A stretch of 64,000 bases of DNA from Fibrobacterota bacterium (GCA_023412475.1 JAEYNR010000079.1:186001-250000); one strand, 5' to 3'; counted from the stretch's first letter, positions 36,046-44,196 are shown. The notes: generated by a model not told the origin, from the sequence alone. Numbers and translations: made by a program.

Positions 36046-36906
36046 TTATGGCTTACTCCATAGTAACAGTGTGTCGGTTCCACCAATTTCTTGCCTGCTC
36101 CCAGCCACCGCATCATCACTAAGAAGCATTTCGATCTCTTCGAGCACCTTCTTGTACGATTCTATTTTTTTGTACTCCTGATCAAAAGCAGTTTGCACTG
36201 CATCGCTAAATCCCATTCCGCCAGTCCAGTTCCGTAGAAAATAGATCGGTGAAAACATGACAAACGTGTTTTGATCACTCGCTCCGTTTACAGCAGTTAT
36301 GCCTGCCCGTTCCCAAGCTTCAATCATGGAAGAACCATAACAGCAGGTCTGGTATAGTGCCCGGGGGCAGACTGAGCGGTTTTTTATGCTGTCTACGAAA
36401 TCATCAAGATCGTACGATTGATCTGCGAAAAGTACCGACGTTCCTCCGCCAAAAAAACTGGAACCCCCGTGCAGGTCGAAAATCATGTCCACAGTATAAC
36501 CACTTCTGCTCATCATGGTAAGGGAATCAAGCACAGCTTTTCCGGTGGCGGCATCATCGGTGAGAGAAACGATTTTCGAATAGAAAGGCCTTGCAGTTTC
36601 GGTCAATTTACGGATCTGCCAATCCTCGCCGTACTGGTCGATGACTTCATCAAGGGTGAGACTGTCGGGAATATCATCGGGGTTCATTTCGAATACATCG
36701 CCGAAAATAGTTTTCATCTCTGTGCGAAAAAATGAATATCCGGTTTCCATTGAGGATTCTAGAAGGTTATTGTTTTCGACAACAATCAGAAGCGCTTCAT
36801 TGCCGGTCTTGGAGTAAGTGGGAGATACCGGGTTTTCCTTGCTACATCCGAAAAATAGAGCAACGCCCAGTAACGCTGCCAGCATTGACAATGTTTTTTG
36901 ACTCAT
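36046..36906 (-). CDS. Lipoprotein resembling clan CD (clostripain/caspase-like) cysteine peptidases
   Basis: 286 residues from the ATG at 36906, which has AAGGAG upstream; an earlier in-frame ATG at 36948 adds an unlikely leader. A lipobox (LLGVALFFGC, then SKEN) gives an acylated Cys near residue 21. Two stretches fit the clan CD dyad: a hydrophobic strand ending in DMIFDLHGGS (His-Gly) and later RALYQTCCYGSSM with a Cys after a strand, followed by GITAVNGA. The order His then Cys and spacing of about 50 residues match caspase-like folds, but similarity to the named C11 or C25 families is weak. Probably a surface protease; substrate unknown. Confidence 0.5.
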   Translation of the reverse strand: MSQKTLSMLAALLGVALFFGCSKENPVSPTYSKTGNEALLIVVENNNLLESSMETGYSFFRTEMKTIFGDVFEMNPDDIPDSLTLDEVIDQYGEDWQIRKLTETARPFYSKIVSLTDDAATGKAVLDSLTMMSRSGYTVDMIFDLHGGSSFFGGGTSVLFADQSYDLDDFVDSIKNRSVCPRALYQTCCYGSSMIEAWERAGITAVNGASDQNTFVMFSPIYFLRNWTGGMGFSDAVQTAFDQEYKKIESYKKVLEEIEMLLSDDAVAGSRQEIGGTDTLLLWSKP

Positions 36907-37156
36907 ATAAAGAGCTCCTTTTCTGATATAAAAAAGATATATGAACAAAATATATCAAGGTTATCAAAAAAATGAAATGGCGCTACAGAGTGAATGCCGA
37001 TTCAGGACAACATTATACCATTGTGCAGTTTCCATAATTGATAAAATGTGTCTGCAAAAGTGGAGCTGGGATGAATATGCAACTTCATGACAAGAGTTTC
37101 TGGCTTTATTAAAAAAGTTACTTAATGTAAAAATTTAAATATCAACAGGCCAAATC
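36907..37156. other. AT-rich gap, nothing recognised
   Basis: 250 bases between the lipoprotein promoter side and the SHOCT gene end. No repeat, gene or RNA element stands out. Confidence 0.4.
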
Positions 37157-37351
37157 TCATTCCAGAAGATCTTTCTTTATTTTATCATATTCATCTTTAC
37201 TTATATCTCCGCGTGCATATCTTTTTTTCAGTATGTCCAAAGGTGTCTCGTTTTTCAAATCAGTCGAGGCACGTCCATTACTTCGATTTTGGATAGACCT
37301 GAAAATCCATATCAGTATAGCAATTAGAAGAACCGTCCAGAAAACCATCAT
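37157..37351 (-). CDS. Small membrane protein with SHOCT domain
   Basis: 64 residues from the ATG at 37351 (MMVFW); an upstream in-frame TTG at 37417 would give 86 residues but lacks a ribosome-binding site, whereas GAAGGCGG precedes the ATG. One transmembrane helix (VFWTVLLIAILIWIF), then a polar linker and a C-terminal SHOCT domain (PLDILKKRYARGDISKDEYDKIKKDLL). SHOCT domains are short helical appendages of unknown, perhaps oligomerising, function. Confidence 0.8.
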   Translation of the reverse strand: MMVFWTVLLIAILIWIFRSIQNRSNGRASTDLKNETPLDILKKRYARGDISKDEYDKIKKDLLE

Positions 37352-37550
37352 GAGAAATCCGCCTTCCGACCATATATGGTCTGAGATTATGGGCGACAAA
37401 GAACGATCTCTTACCAATAAAAATCGAATGCTTGACGGATAAAGAAATGTTGCTCAAGACTTTGCATTTTAAAGAGATCAAGAATTTCGGCAACGGTATG
37501 ATTTTTTCAATATTGTTTATTTCAGTCCGTCAGCATACTGCCTGCTTAAT

Positions 37551-37784
37551 CTAGACGATTTGAGTTACATTTGTAATACCGTTGACCACGGTATCAAAAC
37601 GAAGCGATGGATGCGGTCTGTGAACACATTGGAAAACGGTTTCGCTATCTGCAGCAAGGGTAGGCAAAACAACATCAGCCAGTAAGAGTGATTGAGCCAC
37701 ATCCGGATCGTATAATAATTTTTCCAGCATATTTTATCGCGAGTGCCATATTGCCAATGGTGTGATCAATTCGGTGTCTATCAT
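37551..37784 (-). pseudogene. Small gene with in-frame TAA at the end of the ORP-type operon
   Basis: On the minus strand ATG at 37784 opens a frame of 16 codons (ending AIWHSR), then TAA at 37736-37734, and the same frame continues with ATG at 37730 for 59 more codons (MLEKLLYDPDVAQSLLLADV..., VFQCVHRPHPSLRFD) to a stop at 37551. Text on both sides reads as one protein of 78 codons, so this looks like one gene with a nonsense mutation, or two overlapping short ones. It begins seven bases after the second MinD ATPase gene. No family recognised. Confidence 0.45.
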
Positions 37785-37791
37785 AATACGT

Positions 37792-38682
37792 TCACACATT
37801 TTCGATAATTCTATTCCATATCTGTTTTATATCTAAAGACATTGCCGATTCCAGATATTCCACGACGCATTTTGATGCCCTTTGAGCAGTAGTGGCGATT
37901 TTGTCATATCGTATCAAACCCGCAAATGTCAAATTTTGCGATTGTGAATAGTTCTTTATCTCTTCTGTCTTCTCAGGATTAATATCCCACTTGTTGACAC
38001 ATACCATTGTTGGAATACCCAGTCGTTTTGTAAGCCCCGCTATTCTTCGGAGGTCATGATCACCTGACACTGTAGGTTCAGTAACAATTAGGGCTAAACT
38101 TGCTGCTGTGAGTGACGCAATAACCGGGCATCCGATACCCGGAGATCCGTCAATCAGCACATACATTGCATTTCTTTCTTCCGCAATCCGTTTAGCTTCA
38201 TTGCGTACCAGCGTTACCAATCTTCCTGAATTCTCCGATGCTATTCCAAGTTTTGCATGCACCATTGGTCCGAAAAGGGTATCGGAGATAAACCATTCTC
38301 CGCAAACTTCTTCATTGAAGTCGATCGCTTGAGAAGGGCAGAATCGCACGCATACACCGCATCCTTCGCATGCAACCTGGTCGATTGAATACGCGATGCT
38401 TGGATAGGCACCCCAGGTTGTCCCATCACGAACTGCTTCGAATCTGCATACCTCGGTGCATTTCCCACAGCCGGTACACATATTGAGTTTGATGGAAGCC
38501 TTATGCCCGCTTCGGAATTCGGTTCGATTTCTGATGGTTGGCTTGAGGATCAGATGGAGATCCGCTGCATCGACATCACAGTCAGCGAATACTGCCTTTC
38601 CTGCCGCAATCGACGCAAATGAAGCCGCAATGCTTGTTTTTCCTGTGCCACCTTTTCCACTGATAATAACGATTTCTTTCAT
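37792..38682 (-). CDS. MinD-superfamily P-loop ATPase with inserted ferredoxin domain (2)
   Basis: 296 residues (COG1149-type). Walker A deviant GKGGTGKTSIA at residue 9 and switch FADCDVDAAD; then an inserted double 4Fe-4S module, residues about 60-115 (CTGCGKCTEVC and CEGCGVCVRFC), then SPGIGCPVIAS and a VNKWDIN base-binding motif. In Desulfovibrio such ATPases are components of the ORP complex. The gene overlaps its upstream partner by 4 bases (ATGA). The two ATPases are clearly homologous, and probably pair. Role: energy-dependent assembly or localisation of a metallocofactor complex, by inference. Confidence 0.88.
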   Translation of the reverse strand: MKEIVIISGKGGTGKTSIAASFASIAAGKAVFADCDVDAADLHLILKPTIRNRTEFRSGHKASIKLNMCTGCGKCTEVCRFEAVRDGTTWGAYPSIAYSIDQVACEGCGVCVRFCPSQAIDFNEEVCGEWFISDTLFGPMVHAKLGIASENSGRLVTLVRNEAKRIAEERNAMYVLIDGSPGIGCPVIASLTAASLALIVTEPTVSGDHDLRRIAGLTKRLGIPTMVCVNKWDINPEKTEEIKNYSQSQNLTFAGLIRYDKIATTAQRASKCVVEYLESAMSLDIKQIWNRIIENV

Positions 38683-39527
38683 GCATTAACTCGCTTTCGG
38701 ATCGCTTTCCAGAGTTCCTCGAAGTTTTTATACATATCCGGAACGCCCTTCAGGATCATTTCTCCTTTTGAATAACATTCCGCAATTCTTCGATCATCCT
38801 GAATTTTGGTCAAAATCTCTACTTGTCGCTTTTCACAGAAACTTTCTGCGTCCCGGTTACCAGCTTCTGCACGGTTGACAACAACACCATGTGGAATACC
38901 AAGCTCTTTGACCATGTTAAGTGCCAGTCCGAGATCATTGAGTCCAAATGGGGTCGGCTCAGTAATGAGAACAACAAAATCCGCATCCCGAATCGAGGCG
39001 ATTACCGGACACGATGTTCCCGGAGGGGCATCTATGAAGTTCACTTCATTGCTGCGAATCTGCCGAAGAACACAACGGATAAGAGGTGGGCTCATTGCTT
39101 CACCAATATTGAGTCGACCATGAACGAATCCGATCCTCCCAGAGTTTCCCGATTCAACGAATCCTATTTCGCGCGGCTGCTCCTGTATCGCATGATGAGG
39201 GCAGACTAACGTACATCCGCCACATCCATGGCAGAGTTCAGGAAATACTATAACGTTTTTTCCAAGTCTTACAAGTGCTTTGTATTCACAGAACCTGACA
39301 CATTCTCCGCAGGCATCACATTTAGATTCGTCAATAACTGGGACAGGAATCGTTGATGATATTTTATCACCAAGAACAGGATTCAGAAATAAATGACCAT
39401 TAGGCTCTTCGACATCGCAATCAAGGTATACCACTTTATCGCTACTTTCACTTAAGAAGAGAGCGAGATTGGTTGAAATGGTGGTCTTTCCAGTTCCGCC
39501 TTTACCGCTGGCAATGGCTATTTTCAT
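38679..39527 (-). CDS. MinD-superfamily P-loop ATPase with inserted ferredoxin domain (1)
   Basis: 282 residues with the same architecture as the downstream gene: GKGGTGKTTIS at residue 8, DCDVEEPNGH, two ferredoxin motifs (CDACGECVRFC, CHGCGGCTLVC) at about residues 60-110, then APPGTSCPVIAS and VVNRAEAGN. It overlaps the TrmO-like gene by 26 bases on one side and the second ATPase by 4 on the other, so it is embedded in the operon. In known ORP loci two such genes also stand side by side. Confidence 0.88.
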   Translation of the reverse strand: MKIAIASGKGGTGKTTISTNLALFLSESSDKVVYLDCDVEEPNGHLFLNPVLGDKISSTIPVPVIDESKCDACGECVRFCEYKALVRLGKNVIVFPELCHGCGGCTLVCPHHAIQEQPREIGFVESGNSGRIGFVHGRLNIGEAMSPPLIRCVLRQIRSNEVNFIDAPPGTSCPVIASIRDADFVVLITEPTPFGLNDLGLALNMVKELGIPHGVVVNRAEAGNRDAESFCEKRQVEILTKIQDDRRIAECYSKGEMILKGVPDMYKNFEELWKAIRKRVNA

Positions 39528-39861
39528 GAGACTTTTTCCTTTCCTGCATTACCCGATATCCACGCTTACCTCTCTTAGCGGTATCTTTTGAGATGACCGC
39601 TTTCTGCCACCCATTGCGAGCATCAGGGAAACAGTCAAAAAGACTTGAATAGTGTTTTATATTCAATACTGGCGTGCCGTCAAGAATATCAATTCCCTGT
39701 ATAGACAAGACGGATCTATCACCTTTTATTAGTCGAACAATAGGCAGTCCGATAGGATTGGGACGGCAGGGAGATCGAGTAGCAAATACGCCGTGCTCGG
39801 AATCTTCCAGTATATGCACACTTTTAATAAAACCGATAAGTTTTACATACAGAATATTCAT
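39502..39861 (-). CDS. Short TrmO/TsaA-like protein (UPF0066), N-terminally reduced
   Basis: 119 residues. The diagnostic core is intact (GVFATRSPCRPNPIGLPIVRL followed by GIDILDGTPVLNIK), which in TrmO binds S-adenosylmethionine for methylating t6A37 of tRNA-Thr. However only about 22 residues precede this core, where full TrmO proteins have about 60-80 (the SPF and FSHIWV-type segments). An in-frame stop lies just upstream and AAAGGAAG marks the start, so the shortening is real in this sequence. It may be a specialised short form or a decaying copy. It shares 4 bases with the upstream DUF5320 gene. Confidence 0.7.
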   Translation of the reverse strand: MNILYVKLIGFIKSVHILEDSEHGVFATRSPCRPNPIGLPIVRLIKGDRSVLSIQGIDILDGTPVLNIKHYSSLFDCFPDARNGWQKAVISKDTAKRGKRGYRVMQERKKSHENSHCQR

Positions 39862-40187
39862 TGATTAGTCTTCCTTTGGGATGACATGGGAACAGAATGT
39901 GCGTTCATTTCGTTGAATTCTGCATCATGCATGTTCCTGAAGGCGATATTTTTGATCTTAGGAGTTAATGATAAATGTACGATCCGACGAATCATGCTAG
40001 AAGAATTCAATAAATCACGCAACACCGCAGCAACAAGCGGTACAGCAATACCAAGCAGCCAACTTGGTCTCCCGTAAAATATCGTGCGTGGCATGCTTCG
40101 ATAACCGAATTTAGTGTAACATCCGCCCTTTCCACGTCCAGATCCTGGGCCAAAACCCAGAGGCCCTGTTCCATCACGTAATGGCAT
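39858..40187 (-). CDS. DUF5320-type protein with glycine-rich N terminus (2)
   Basis: 109 residues from the ATG at 40187, which has AAGGAGG upstream. The first 30 residues (MPLRDGTGPLGFGPGSGRGKG, one Cys) carry the DUF5320 signature seen repeatedly in ORP/NifX loci of anaerobes. A hydrophobic segment, WLLGIAVPLVAAVL, follows, so it may be membrane-attached. The rest is not conserved to my eye. Function unknown; its company suggests a role in handling iron-sulfur or other metal cofactors. (I quote only part of the N terminus.). Confidence 0.75.
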   Translation of the reverse strand: MPLRDGTGPLGFGPGSGRGKGGCYTKFGYRSMPRTIFYGRPSWLLGIAVPLVAAVLRDLLNSSSMIRRIVHLSLTPKIKNIAFRNMHDAEFNEMNAHSVPMSSQRKTNQ

Positions 40188-40217
40188 AATTATCCTCCTT
40201 GTAATTTTATTCACTAA

Positions 40218-40385
40218 TTACAAACTCAAGGCTCCCTGCGGGCATTCAGATATGCATGCTCCGCACTCGAGCCACGTGTCACTTACTTGCGCTTTGCCAT
40301 TCTTCATCTCTATTGCATCAATTGGGCACATAACTTTGCATGCCGCACATCCAGTGCATTTTTCCTTGTCCACTTTTACAGCCAT
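40218..40385 (-). CDS. 4Fe-4S ferredoxin, minimal two-cluster type
   Basis: 55 residues from the ATG at 40385 with GGAGGG seven bases upstream; the same frame extends upstream without homology. Two motifs, CTGCAACKVMC and CGACISECP, provide eight cysteines for two clusters. Small electron carrier of the ORP-type operon, likely serving the ferredoxin-bearing MinD ATPases. Confidence 0.85.
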   Translation of the reverse strand: MAVKVDKEKCTGCAACKVMCPIDAIEMKNGKAQVSDTWLECGACISECPQGALSL

Positions 40386-40401
40386 TTTTCCCTCCAAAAG
40401 T

Positions 40402-40707
40402 TTATTTGTGACTATCAACCCGATTCCCATTGGATTTGCTTGATGTTTCGCACTTCTGTCTACCACAGAATGAATCTCTGCCGCAACACGGCGTTTCTCT
40501 TCCACAACGAGAACCTGAATTTTGCGTACTCGGATAATCGTTACTGTGGAACCCGGCACCCTTGAAAATCACTCCACCACCCGTGCTTATAATTCGCTCA
40601 ACCGACTCTTTGCAAGATGGGCATTTCGTCAAAGGTGCATCGATCATACTTTGAAATTCTTCGAATTTTATTCCGCATGACCTGCATTTGTATTCATACG
40701 TGGGCAT
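40402..40707 (-). CDS. FmdB-family zinc-ribbon protein
   Basis: 101 residues. MPTYEYKCRSCG and TKCPSCKESVERIIS form the FmdB-type zinc ribbon; later a Gly-rich stretch (STGGGVIFKGAGFHSNDYP) is also typical. The tail has five further cysteines (RCGRETPCCGRDSFCGRQKC), unusual for the family and perhaps an additional metal site. FmdB proteins are regulators or accessory proteins of unknown mechanism. AGGAG precedes the start; it lies 16 bases from the ferredoxin gene. Confidence 0.85.
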   Translation of the reverse strand: MPTYEYKCRSCGIKFEEFQSMIDAPLTKCPSCKESVERIISTGGGVIFKGAGFHSNDYPSTQNSGSRCGRETPCCGRDSFCGRQKCETSSKSNGNRVDSHK

Positions 40708-40725
40708 GTAGTAACTCCTGAAGGA

Positions 40726-40899
40726 TCAATAATTGTAAATTCCACGAGTCATGGTCTGTGCGCATTTTGGACATTTCTTCTGATTGCAGGGCTGTCCTTG
40801 CAGGTGTGGTTCACGATGGCCGCATGCTTGACATACACATTCGCCACCTGGACCAGGACCCTCGCCACCCATTCTTCCCATTGCTTGTCCATTAGCCAT
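40726..40899 (-). CDS. Small Gly-rich zinc-ribbon-like protein
   Basis: 57 residues with GGAGG before the ATG at 40899. The start is glycine-rich (GGEGPGPGGECVCQACGH), then two CxxC pairs (CVCQAC with H, and CPKC) that could hold one zinc or iron. Proteins like this occur near NifX/DUF5320 genes in anaerobes. Too short to be picked up by usual length limits, but the ribosome-binding site, cysteine pattern and position in the operon support it. Confidence 0.75.
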   Translation of the reverse strand: MANGQAMGRMGGEGPGPGGECVCQACGHREPHLQGQPCNQKKCPKCAQTMTRGIYNY

Positions 40900-40940
40900 T
40901 TTGCACCTCCATTTTGATTAATCGAGAATATTTCTGTTAC

Positions 40941-41813
40941 TCAGCTATTACTGTGTGATCTATTATCACTTATTACAAACGATCCTACAGGATATCCGGC
41001 ATCTCGTGCGATAACCGGACATTTCACTTGAAAGAGAAAGAAAATTCTCTTATGGGTAATGCCGCTAAGTGTTTCAAAGTTGCCTTGCCCTTTGGCGATG
41101 ATTACATCGGCATTATTAAAAACCTGCTTGAACTCTGATGAACAATCTTCCAGAATTGTCCCTGGAGCATCAGAACCATTAGGAATTACTTTAACGATTT
41201 CTGTAAGCCCAACCAAATGAGCGTCATCAAGTGTTGCATCATTAATTACCGGTATACCTCGGACAGCACAGGTTATCTTCTTGTAAGGCATTTCTTCGAT
41301 CAAGTAACGATCGAATACTATTTCTCCAGCATTATCACATAAAAAGAGGATGTTTTTCGCTGCCCTTATCGCTTCTCTAAGGTTTGACAAGGCGACAGAG
41401 TCAATTGAAACTTCGGTTGCCTTGTCAAAACTGGACAGCACATCAATTTCGCTCAGATTACTATTTTTGCCGAAATCAATTATGTTAGCAGCAATAGCCA
41501 ATTTTACCTTTGTTTCAAATTTGTCTTGTTTCAAATTAACGGAATTTTGCATAGATAACAACAAATCAGAAGCAAAACGATTGAAGTGCTGCTTATTATG
41601 TGCGTAAGGGTCCTTTTCACTGATTGTTTTCGAAACAATGCGGTGAATTTTTTGTGCGATGGCTGGTGGAGTTGTGTTGTAATCGATATCTGCCAATTCG
41701 TAGAAAACCGAACTCATAACACTTTTTATCTGATCATCATTTGCATTGCAGTTTGCCAATGACCCCAGTGCCTGGTTAACAAAACACGGAAGACATTCAA
41801 AATAGGTTTGCAT
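40941..41813 (-). CDS. DUF89 / ARMT1-like family protein
   Basis: 290 residues. N-terminal cysteines (YFECLPCFVNQAL) and a helical domain precede the catalytic part: LFLCDNAGEIVFDR, RGIPVINDATL and IIAKGQGNFETL, the DUF89 metal-site signature with Asp and Asn residues. Family members are metal-dependent phosphatases proposed to remove damaged sugar phosphates or to act in metabolite repair; archaeal and bacterial homologues often sit beside NifX genes. Two hairpins in the 137-base gap separate it from the DUF5320 gene upstream. Confidence 0.85.
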   Translation of the reverse strand: MQTYFECLPCFVNQALGSLANCNANDDQIKSVMSSVFYELADIDYNTTPPAIAQKIHRIVSKTISEKDPYAHNKQHFNRFASDLLLSMQNSVNLKQDKFETKVKLAIAANIIDFGKNSNLSEIDVLSSFDKATEVSIDSVALSNLREAIRAAKNILFLCDNAGEIVFDRYLIEEMPYKKITCAVRGIPVINDATLDDAHLVGLTEIVKVIPNGSDAPGTILEDCSSEFKQVFNNADVIIAKGQGNFETLSGITHKRIFFLFQVKCPVIARDAGYPVGSFVISDNRSHSNS

Positions 41814-41850
41814 TATAATTTTAGTCCAGTGAATATATTTTTATGCAGAT

Positions 41851-41941
41851 CCCGGCTCTGGCTATCTTTTGCAGAATGATACAAAGCCGGGAATTTTAGA
41901 AGCCATTACTTATTAACAAGAATTACCGCTTCTGGCGGTAA
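41851..41941 (-). promoter_or_regulatory. Two hairpins inside the ORP-type operon
   Basis: TTACCGC (41923-41929) / GCGGTAA (41935-41941) lies just after the DUF5320 stop, and CCCGGCT (41851-41857) / AGCCGGG (41885-41891) lies closer to DUF89. Neither is followed by a clear T run on the minus strand. They may be partial terminators or RNA-processing stems that set expression of the downstream part. Confidence 0.45.
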
Positions 41942-41950
41942 CAATTTGAC

Positions 41951-42286
41951 TCACTTTTTGTCCGCTTCAAGTGCAGAAATTCTGCTGTTTAAAACTTGAA
42001 GAGCTTCTCCATAATTTTTAGCTTGAATTTTAAGCATGGAAAGCTCATCGGTCTGCGGGTAGGAAATAACAGACTGAGAGCTGGTCTGAGCTCTGCCAAA
42101 TGCATAGCCACGCTTCGATCCCAAGCCCCTGCAAAAGCCCTGACCATGTCTCCGCCCCAGTCCCATACCACCTCTTCCCGGTAACGCATCCATGAAACCA
42201 GGTACGCTATTGCCTGTGCAAAACCCTTTACCTCTACCAGTCTTCGGCCCCATTCCCATTGGACCAGTTCTGTCTCCGCTTGGCAT
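41951..42286 (-). CDS. DUF5320-type protein with C-terminal coiled coil (1)
   Basis: 111 residues from the ATG at 42286 with TGGAGG upstream. The N terminus follows the DUF5320 pattern (MPSGDRTGPMGMGPKTGRG, Cys-containing), then a second glycine/arginine-rich part (GRGGMGLGRRHGQGF) and a C-terminal heptad-like helix (LQVLNSRISALEADK). This is the canonical form of the family, in contrast to the copy at 39858. Function unknown; a metal-site scaffold is a guess. Confidence 0.8.
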   Translation of the reverse strand: MPSGDRTGPMGMGPKTGRGKGFCTGNSVPGFMDALPGRGGMGLGRRHGQGFCRGLGSKRGYAFGRAQTSSQSVISYPQTDELSMLKIQAKNYGEALQVLNSRISALEADKK

Positions 42287-42333
42287 AAATACCTCCATTG
42301 AAAAGATTTACTTCATACACACCAGAGGGTGTG

Positions 42334-42846
42334 CTATTTGACTTTATAAAATTTCCCATCGGCTTTAACAACACAGACACCATTTTGGATGATTTTACAG
42401 TTCATCGAATACAAAACACTGTAATTTATTGCTATTATAGATGTTTCAAGCTTTGTCATGGTATCAATCAAAACAGGTTTGCGATACTTGATCGATAAAT
42501 TTACGGTATATCCGACTATGTTATGCCCCATGAGACATTGCGCCATCGAGGCATCAATAATAGCAGCAATGACTCCACCATGAGACATTGTATCGTAGCC
42601 CTGTTGTGAGGCATTACAGTTGAAACTACCATGAAAAGTACCTGCATCATCAAACCAGAATCTCAAGTCAGGAACAATTGATGGTTTCCGATTAAAAAGA
42701 CATTGTGAGTGATACTTTGCTTTTAGACAGGCAAGAGTTTGTTCATATTTCAATGCACCCTCTACGCTCTCATCCATGCCCTCGGTCTTATTCAATACTG
42801 CAACAGGTTTATCTGATTCTGCAATATACGCGGTCAATGGTCGCAA
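42334..42846 (-). CDS. PaaI/YbgC-like hotdog-fold thioesterase
   Basis: 170 residues. The hotdog core is in the second half (YDTMSHGGVIAAIIDASMAQC, then VNLSIKYRKPV), with the HGG and Asp of PaaI-type acyl-CoA thioesterases. The first 70 residues have extra cysteines. I keep the TTG at 42846 because AGGAGG within the 3' end of the upstream gene is six bases before it; a possible ATG at 42777 has a weaker site. The start overlaps the upstream NifX-like gene by 13 bases. A thioesterase in such an operon is uncommon. Confidence 0.75.
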   Translation of the reverse strand: MRPLTAYIAESDKPVAVLNKTEGMDESVEGALKYEQTLACLKAKYHSQCLFNRKPSIVPDLRFWFDDAGTFHGSFNCNASQQGYDTMSHGGVIAAIIDASMAQCLMGHNIVGYTVNLSIKYRKPVLIDTMTKLETSIIAINYSVLYSMNCKIIQNGVCVVKADGKFYKVK

Positions 42847-43172
42847 ACATTGCCTCCTGTTAAAAGTTCTCCTTTGAGCCAGTCCAGCACTATGGTCTGC
42901 GGATGCTCTGATGGTGCACCAACAACGACCTGAATCCCAAACTGTTGAAAAAGCTGTTGTGCTCTCGTCCCCATTCCTCCAGCTATGATGACATTTACTC
43001 CTTTATCATGAAGCCATTTGGGCAAAACACCTGGTTCGTGCGGAGGCGGTAGCGCATCCTCTTTTCCAGTGATTGTTTTTGATTGCTGGTCCACAGTTAC
43101 GATAACGAATTTTTCACAATGTCCGAAATGCATGCAGAGCTTTCCTTCTGCTGTTGGTATGGCAATTTTCAC
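42834..43172 (-). CDS. NifX/NafY-like (dinitrogenase Fe-Mo cofactor biosynthesis family) protein C
   Basis: 112 residues, the length of single-domain MTH1175-type proteins. Starts MKIAIPTAEGKLCMHFGH with the His/Cys motif, then IIAGGMGTRAQQL and GAPSEHPQTIV. The family (PF02579) binds iron-molybdenum or Cu/Mo thio-clusters, as in NifX and ORP. A C-terminal CDH and an N-terminal CMHFGH may be ligands. Second downstream from the sigma-54 promoter. Confidence 0.88.
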   Translation of the reverse strand: MKIAIPTAEGKLCMHFGHCEKFVIVTVDQQSKTITGKEDALPPPHEPGVLPKWLHDKGVNVIIAGGMGTRAQQLFQQFGIQVVVGAPSEHPQTIVLDWLKGELLTGGNVCDH

Positions 43173-43217
43173 ATAACCTCCCGTAGTTTTATATAGTTTA
43201 GATTTACAATAAAAAAC

Positions 43218-43577
43218 TTACCAATGTCCCTCAACATCGGAAGACTCTATTTTCGTGAGCTTCCCTGCTTGAAACAAATTGATTGCGTTCTGAACGGTTC
43301 CATTCGAAACGGTATATACAGAGACGTTGGCACTGTTAAGTGCTGTAAACGCTTTAGGTCCACAATGGCCGCTTATAACCACCTCACATCCTGCATCGAC
43401 CAGCTTAGCCGCAGATTGAATTCCTGCTCCCTGGGCTGCCTGGAGGTTCTGCTTGTTATCGATAACCTCCCACGTCTTCAACTGGTCATCGTAGACCATA
43501 AACACTTTAGCCCTGCCAAATCGTGGGTCAACAGGACTGTCCGTTTGTGGTTTTTCCGCTGTGATAGCAATTTTCAT
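43218..43577 (-). CDS. NifX/NafY-like protein B
   Basis: 119 residues of family PF02579: MKIAITAEKP, SPVDPRFGRAKVFMVYDD, ISGHCGPKAFTALN. The DPRFGRA form is closest to orange protein (ORP)-type members, which carry a mixed Mo-Cu sulfide cluster. There is a Shine-Dalgarno (GGAGAAG) before the ATG. It lies 132 bases downstream of the first family member and 45 bases before the third. Confidence 0.88.
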   Translation of the reverse strand: MKIAITAEKPQTDSPVDPRFGRAKVFMVYDDQLKTWEVIDNKQNLQAAQGAGIQSAAKLVDAGCEVVISGHCGPKAFTALNSANVSVYTVSNGTVQNAINLFQAGKLTKIESSDVEGHW

Positions 43578-43709
43578 TCATCTTCTCCTTTGATAAGATA
43601 AGAATTCGGCAGAATACATCATGCAAATAGCTCATTTAGTAATAACAATTTGAATCCGATTATCGAAGTTAGTCCAAAAAAAAGTGGTGTTTGCTATAGG
43701 TATATTCAG

Positions 43710-44099
43710 TCATTCTATTAAACTGCTAAAGCAATTTCCTCGATTACGCTGTTTTCTGCCTTTACAGATTCGTCTTCGGCATCCAGGCATGGAATATAAT
43801 GATGTTATATCTTTGTTATTGCGAAAAGAGGCGATAATATCAGCAACAGGTCCACTGATCCAGGAAACAACCTTGACACCGTTTTCAAGCAAAGCTGCGT
43901 TACCGATATTCGAAATAGCCCCACAGATCAAAATGTTTACACCAGCTTCTTTACATGCAAATGCTTTTTCGGCAATTGTAAAATTGCTTATATCGATTGA
44001 GGTGTCGCTTCCATCGGACTTGAATATCAACAAGCAACATGCTGAATCATAGAGTGGTGAGACGATTTTGTTCCAGTTGGTGATTGCAATTGTTTCCAT
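43710..44099 (-). CDS. Divergent NifX/NafY-like protein A, first gene of the ORP-type operon
   Basis: 129 residues. The fold is recognisable (METIAITNWNKIVSPLYD, then EAGVNILICGAISNIG and NGVKVVSWISGPVADI) but the usual HFG/RFG motif is missing, and the C-terminal tail is short and basic (CRRRICKGRKQR). The start codon is only five bases from the transcription start predicted from the sigma-54 promoter at 44115-44130, and no Shine-Dalgarno precedes it, so the message may be essentially leaderless. Confidence 0.72.
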   Translation of the reverse strand: METIAITNWNKIVSPLYDSACCLLIFKSDGSDTSIDISNFTIAEKAFACKEAGVNILICGAISNIGNAALLENGVKVVSWISGPVADIIASFRNNKDITSLYSMPGCRRRICKGRKQRNRGNCFSSLIE

Positions 44100-44114
44100 T
44101 ACAGAGTGCTCATA

Positions 44115-44130
44115 TGCTATTTCCGTGCCA
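44115..44130 (-). promoter_or_regulatory. Sigma-54 (-24/-12) promoter of the ORP-type operon
   Basis: On the minus strand TGGCACGGAAATAGCA matches the consensus TGGCACG-N4-TTGCW with the GG and GC dinucleotides exactly ten bases apart (one mismatch, TAGC for TTGC). Predicted transcription start about 44104. Confidence 0.8.
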
Positions 44131-44196
44131 GATTAGAAAAAGGCCTTTATTTTAAAGGAAATCGACCATTTCTATTAAAATAATGTAGCATTAGCT

